From: Viscum album
Lineage: Eukaryota; Streptophyta; Magnoliopsida; Santalales; Viscaceae
Direction of reading: 5' to 3'
Assembly: GCA_963277665.1 (NCBI GenBank)
Contig: OY728136.1
Span: 809,001,123 to 809,065,122 of the forward strand
DNA: 64,000 bases
The position numbers were made by a program, and so were the translations under genes. Positions 62,594 through 64,000 of the stretch are shown here, in pieces. Under the pieces are notes generated by a model. It was not told the DNA's origin, did no database searches, and worked only from the letters and a program-made list of their open reading frames with translations. Positions within the stretch are counted from its first letter, which is position 1, and the number at the start of each line of letters is the position of its first letter.

Positions 62594-64000
62594 AGATCAG
62601 AAAGATCAAAAGAACACCTTTGATCAGGAAAACAAGGACAAGGATCACAAGAGTACACAATGTGAACAGGGAAATAAAAACACACAAGATTGCAAAACAC
62701 GACTACACGTCATGTATAAAACTACACGGCGTGTCTTCTTAAACCACTGACATGGGCGTGTACTCTCACCCTTCAAGTCGTGTACACTTCAAACTACACA
62801 GCGTGTTGGCCACCCCACGTGGCGTGTACTTGAAACTATTCCCCTGCCCGAGTCTCCTTACACGGCTAACCCACACGGTCCGACTCAACCCGATCCTACA
62901 CGGCGTGCACTAGACAGGGATTTGGTGGTCCGTGTTGTTGAGTACACGACCATCTACATGGCTGAACCTTACACAGCATGCTCCGAACAAGTACGGCGTG
63001 TATAGGTGAAGGTGACATCGTCCTGTGTTGTTTGTGACACGGTCGGGTTCCTGGGAAAGACTACACGGTGTGTTCCAAACAAACACGGCATGCAGAAAAG
63101 AAGGTCACACCGGCCCGTGTTGTTCGTGACACGGATGGGTACCTAGACAGGACTACACGGCGTGTTCCCTAGGGACACGTCATGCGGAAAAGAAGGTCAC
63201 GTCGGCCCATGTTGTTCGTCACACGGTCGGGTACCTTGTCCAGACTACACGGCGTGTTCCCTACGGACACGGCGTGTTCTACCCAAGCTTCCCCGGCCCG
63301 TGTTGTTAGTGACACGGCCAGGTACATGGCTACGAACTCACATGGCGTGTACCAATGGTACACGGCGTGTTCTTGAAGTTACTCCTACGACACCGTGTTC
63401 TACTCACATGATCAGTGAAACATCCTAAAAACTACATGGCGTGTATCTAAAAAGTACACGCCGTGTATTTTGGGTTTTTCTGGGTAGTAGCTCAGAAACT
63501 GCACAAAATTCTAGAACACAAAACCAAGCGAAAAGTTCCAAAATTTTATCTGTGAGGGACCATAACACCTCCAAAACCAAAATTTGGCGTTCGTTTTTAA
63601 GCAATGAACAAAACAAAAAGTTTTCTAACATAACAGTAGATAATCTATCAAGTATCTATCACAATAGCATGCATAATTTTACATAGAGACTATCACAACA
63701 GCATGCAATCGCTAATTCACCCTAGATGGCATCGCAAGAATGCATGACATGTGATTTCTACAAGTTCCTATATGATGCATGATATGGAATACCCTCATCT
63801 CATCGGGTTGTGAAAAAAATAGAACCAAAATATCAAAACAATAACCGCACAAGTCATACGAATCACTCTAGGTGAAAACATACCAACCATAAAATCTCAA
63901 AACCAGAAAACTACAATTAACGAGGTAGTATGGATTTTCCCTGTACACAGGCTAGCTACTCGTGGGCACAGCTTAATGCCAATTACCGAATCCATCATAT
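62594..64000 (-). other. Element D leader upstream of gag, incomplete at the window edge
   Basis: No PBS (CTCTGATACCA on this strand) and no copy of the LTR end (TGTAGTGTCC) is seen up to 64000, so the leader is at least 1.4 kb. It holds many ACACGGCGTGT-type boxes, a 92-bp tandem array (62969 onward), and a short repeat ACTATCACAA-AGCATGCA near 63650 and 63690. No coding frame is convincing. Confidence 0.6.
62969..63470 (-). repeat. 92-bp tandem array with palindromic boxes, upstream of element D gag
   Basis: Units start at 62969, 63061, 63153, 63245 and 63337, exactly 92 bases apart, with a partial unit near 63432. Each unit has two ACACGGCGTGT-like boxes about 15-20 bases apart. Most also have a stem CCGTGT-8 bases-ACACGG (for example 63115-63134). 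The boxes are the same kind as those in the LTR at 57.98-58.17 kb. Confidence 0.8.

Larger units (their letters stand above)
56288..64000 (-). mobile_element. Element D: recent, defective Ty3/gypsy chromovirus with single gag-pol frame
   Basis: The 3' LTR is 56288-58263, followed on the - strand view by polypurine tract, gag-pol (62593 down to the LTR) and a leader of at least 1.4 kb that leaves the window. The PBS and 5' LTR are not reached. It is far GC-richer than its host sequence, the step occurring exactly at 56288. Gag, protease and the first part of RT share one frame. RNase H and integrase are shifted by an RT deletion, and the chromodomain-like tail by one more shift. The order (integrase last, then a chromodomain-like tail) is that of chromoviruses, with Tekay/Del the closest resemblance. 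Confidence 0.9.

Noticed and set aside
62700..63470. CRISPR-like array suggested by regular repeats
   Set aside because: The repeats are contiguous 92-bp tandem units with no unique spacers, inside a plant retrotransposon leader.

Overview
The window reads as intergenic DNA from a large, repeat-rich plant genome. I infer this from nested Ty3/gypsy chromovirus-type LTR retrotransposons, a plant initiator-Met-tRNA primer binding site, a Ty1/copia remnant, very low GC content in the old repeats, and the absence of any recognisable host gene. A monocot with a giant genome is a guess only. No open frame outside the retroelements resembles a known protein.

Left stack (1-16.4 kb). Element A (3217-13589, + strand) is the clearest unit. 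It has two LTRs of about 4.07 kb, a 5-bp ATTTT target duplication, a primer binding site, a polypurine tract and only 2.2 kb of decayed interior. It lies inside an older LTR-like block E (1788-3216 and 13595-14655, - strand). E in turn interrupts a still older relative of A, element F, whose polypurine tract and 3' LTR start are at about 16321-16335. The order of insertion is therefore F, then E, then A.

Middle (16.4-43 kb). This part is about three quarters A+T and contains no gene. The only coding trace I recognise is a - strand Ty1/copia reverse transcriptase/RNase H fragment at about 26.35-26.68 kb. A diverged direct repeat lies at about 20.0 and 32.1 kb.

Right stack (43-64 kb, - strand). 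Element B (LTR 42990-45147, decayed pol 45.2-48.6 kb, partial 5' LTR 50321-50979) is interrupted by element C. C is of the same family as A, and its 3' LTR is 50980-55734. C is interrupted by the much younger, GC-richer element D (3' LTR 56288-58263, gag-pol 58264-62593, leader running off the window). D encodes gag, protease, reverse transcriptase, RNase H, integrase and a chromodomain-like tail in what was one frame. It is dead: it has an internal RT deletion, an integrase frameshift and 26 in-frame stops, 20 of them TAG.

The most interesting signals are non-coding. Family A/C/F LTRs carry a conserved TATA box, a likely 2-kb 5'-leader intron, and a set of hairpins whose loops are conserved while the stem sequences change but still pair. 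D carries palindromic AGTACACGGCGTGTACT-type boxes in its LTR, and a 92-bp tandem array with the same boxes upstream of gag. A tRNA-like element with long inverted ends sits inside element A.
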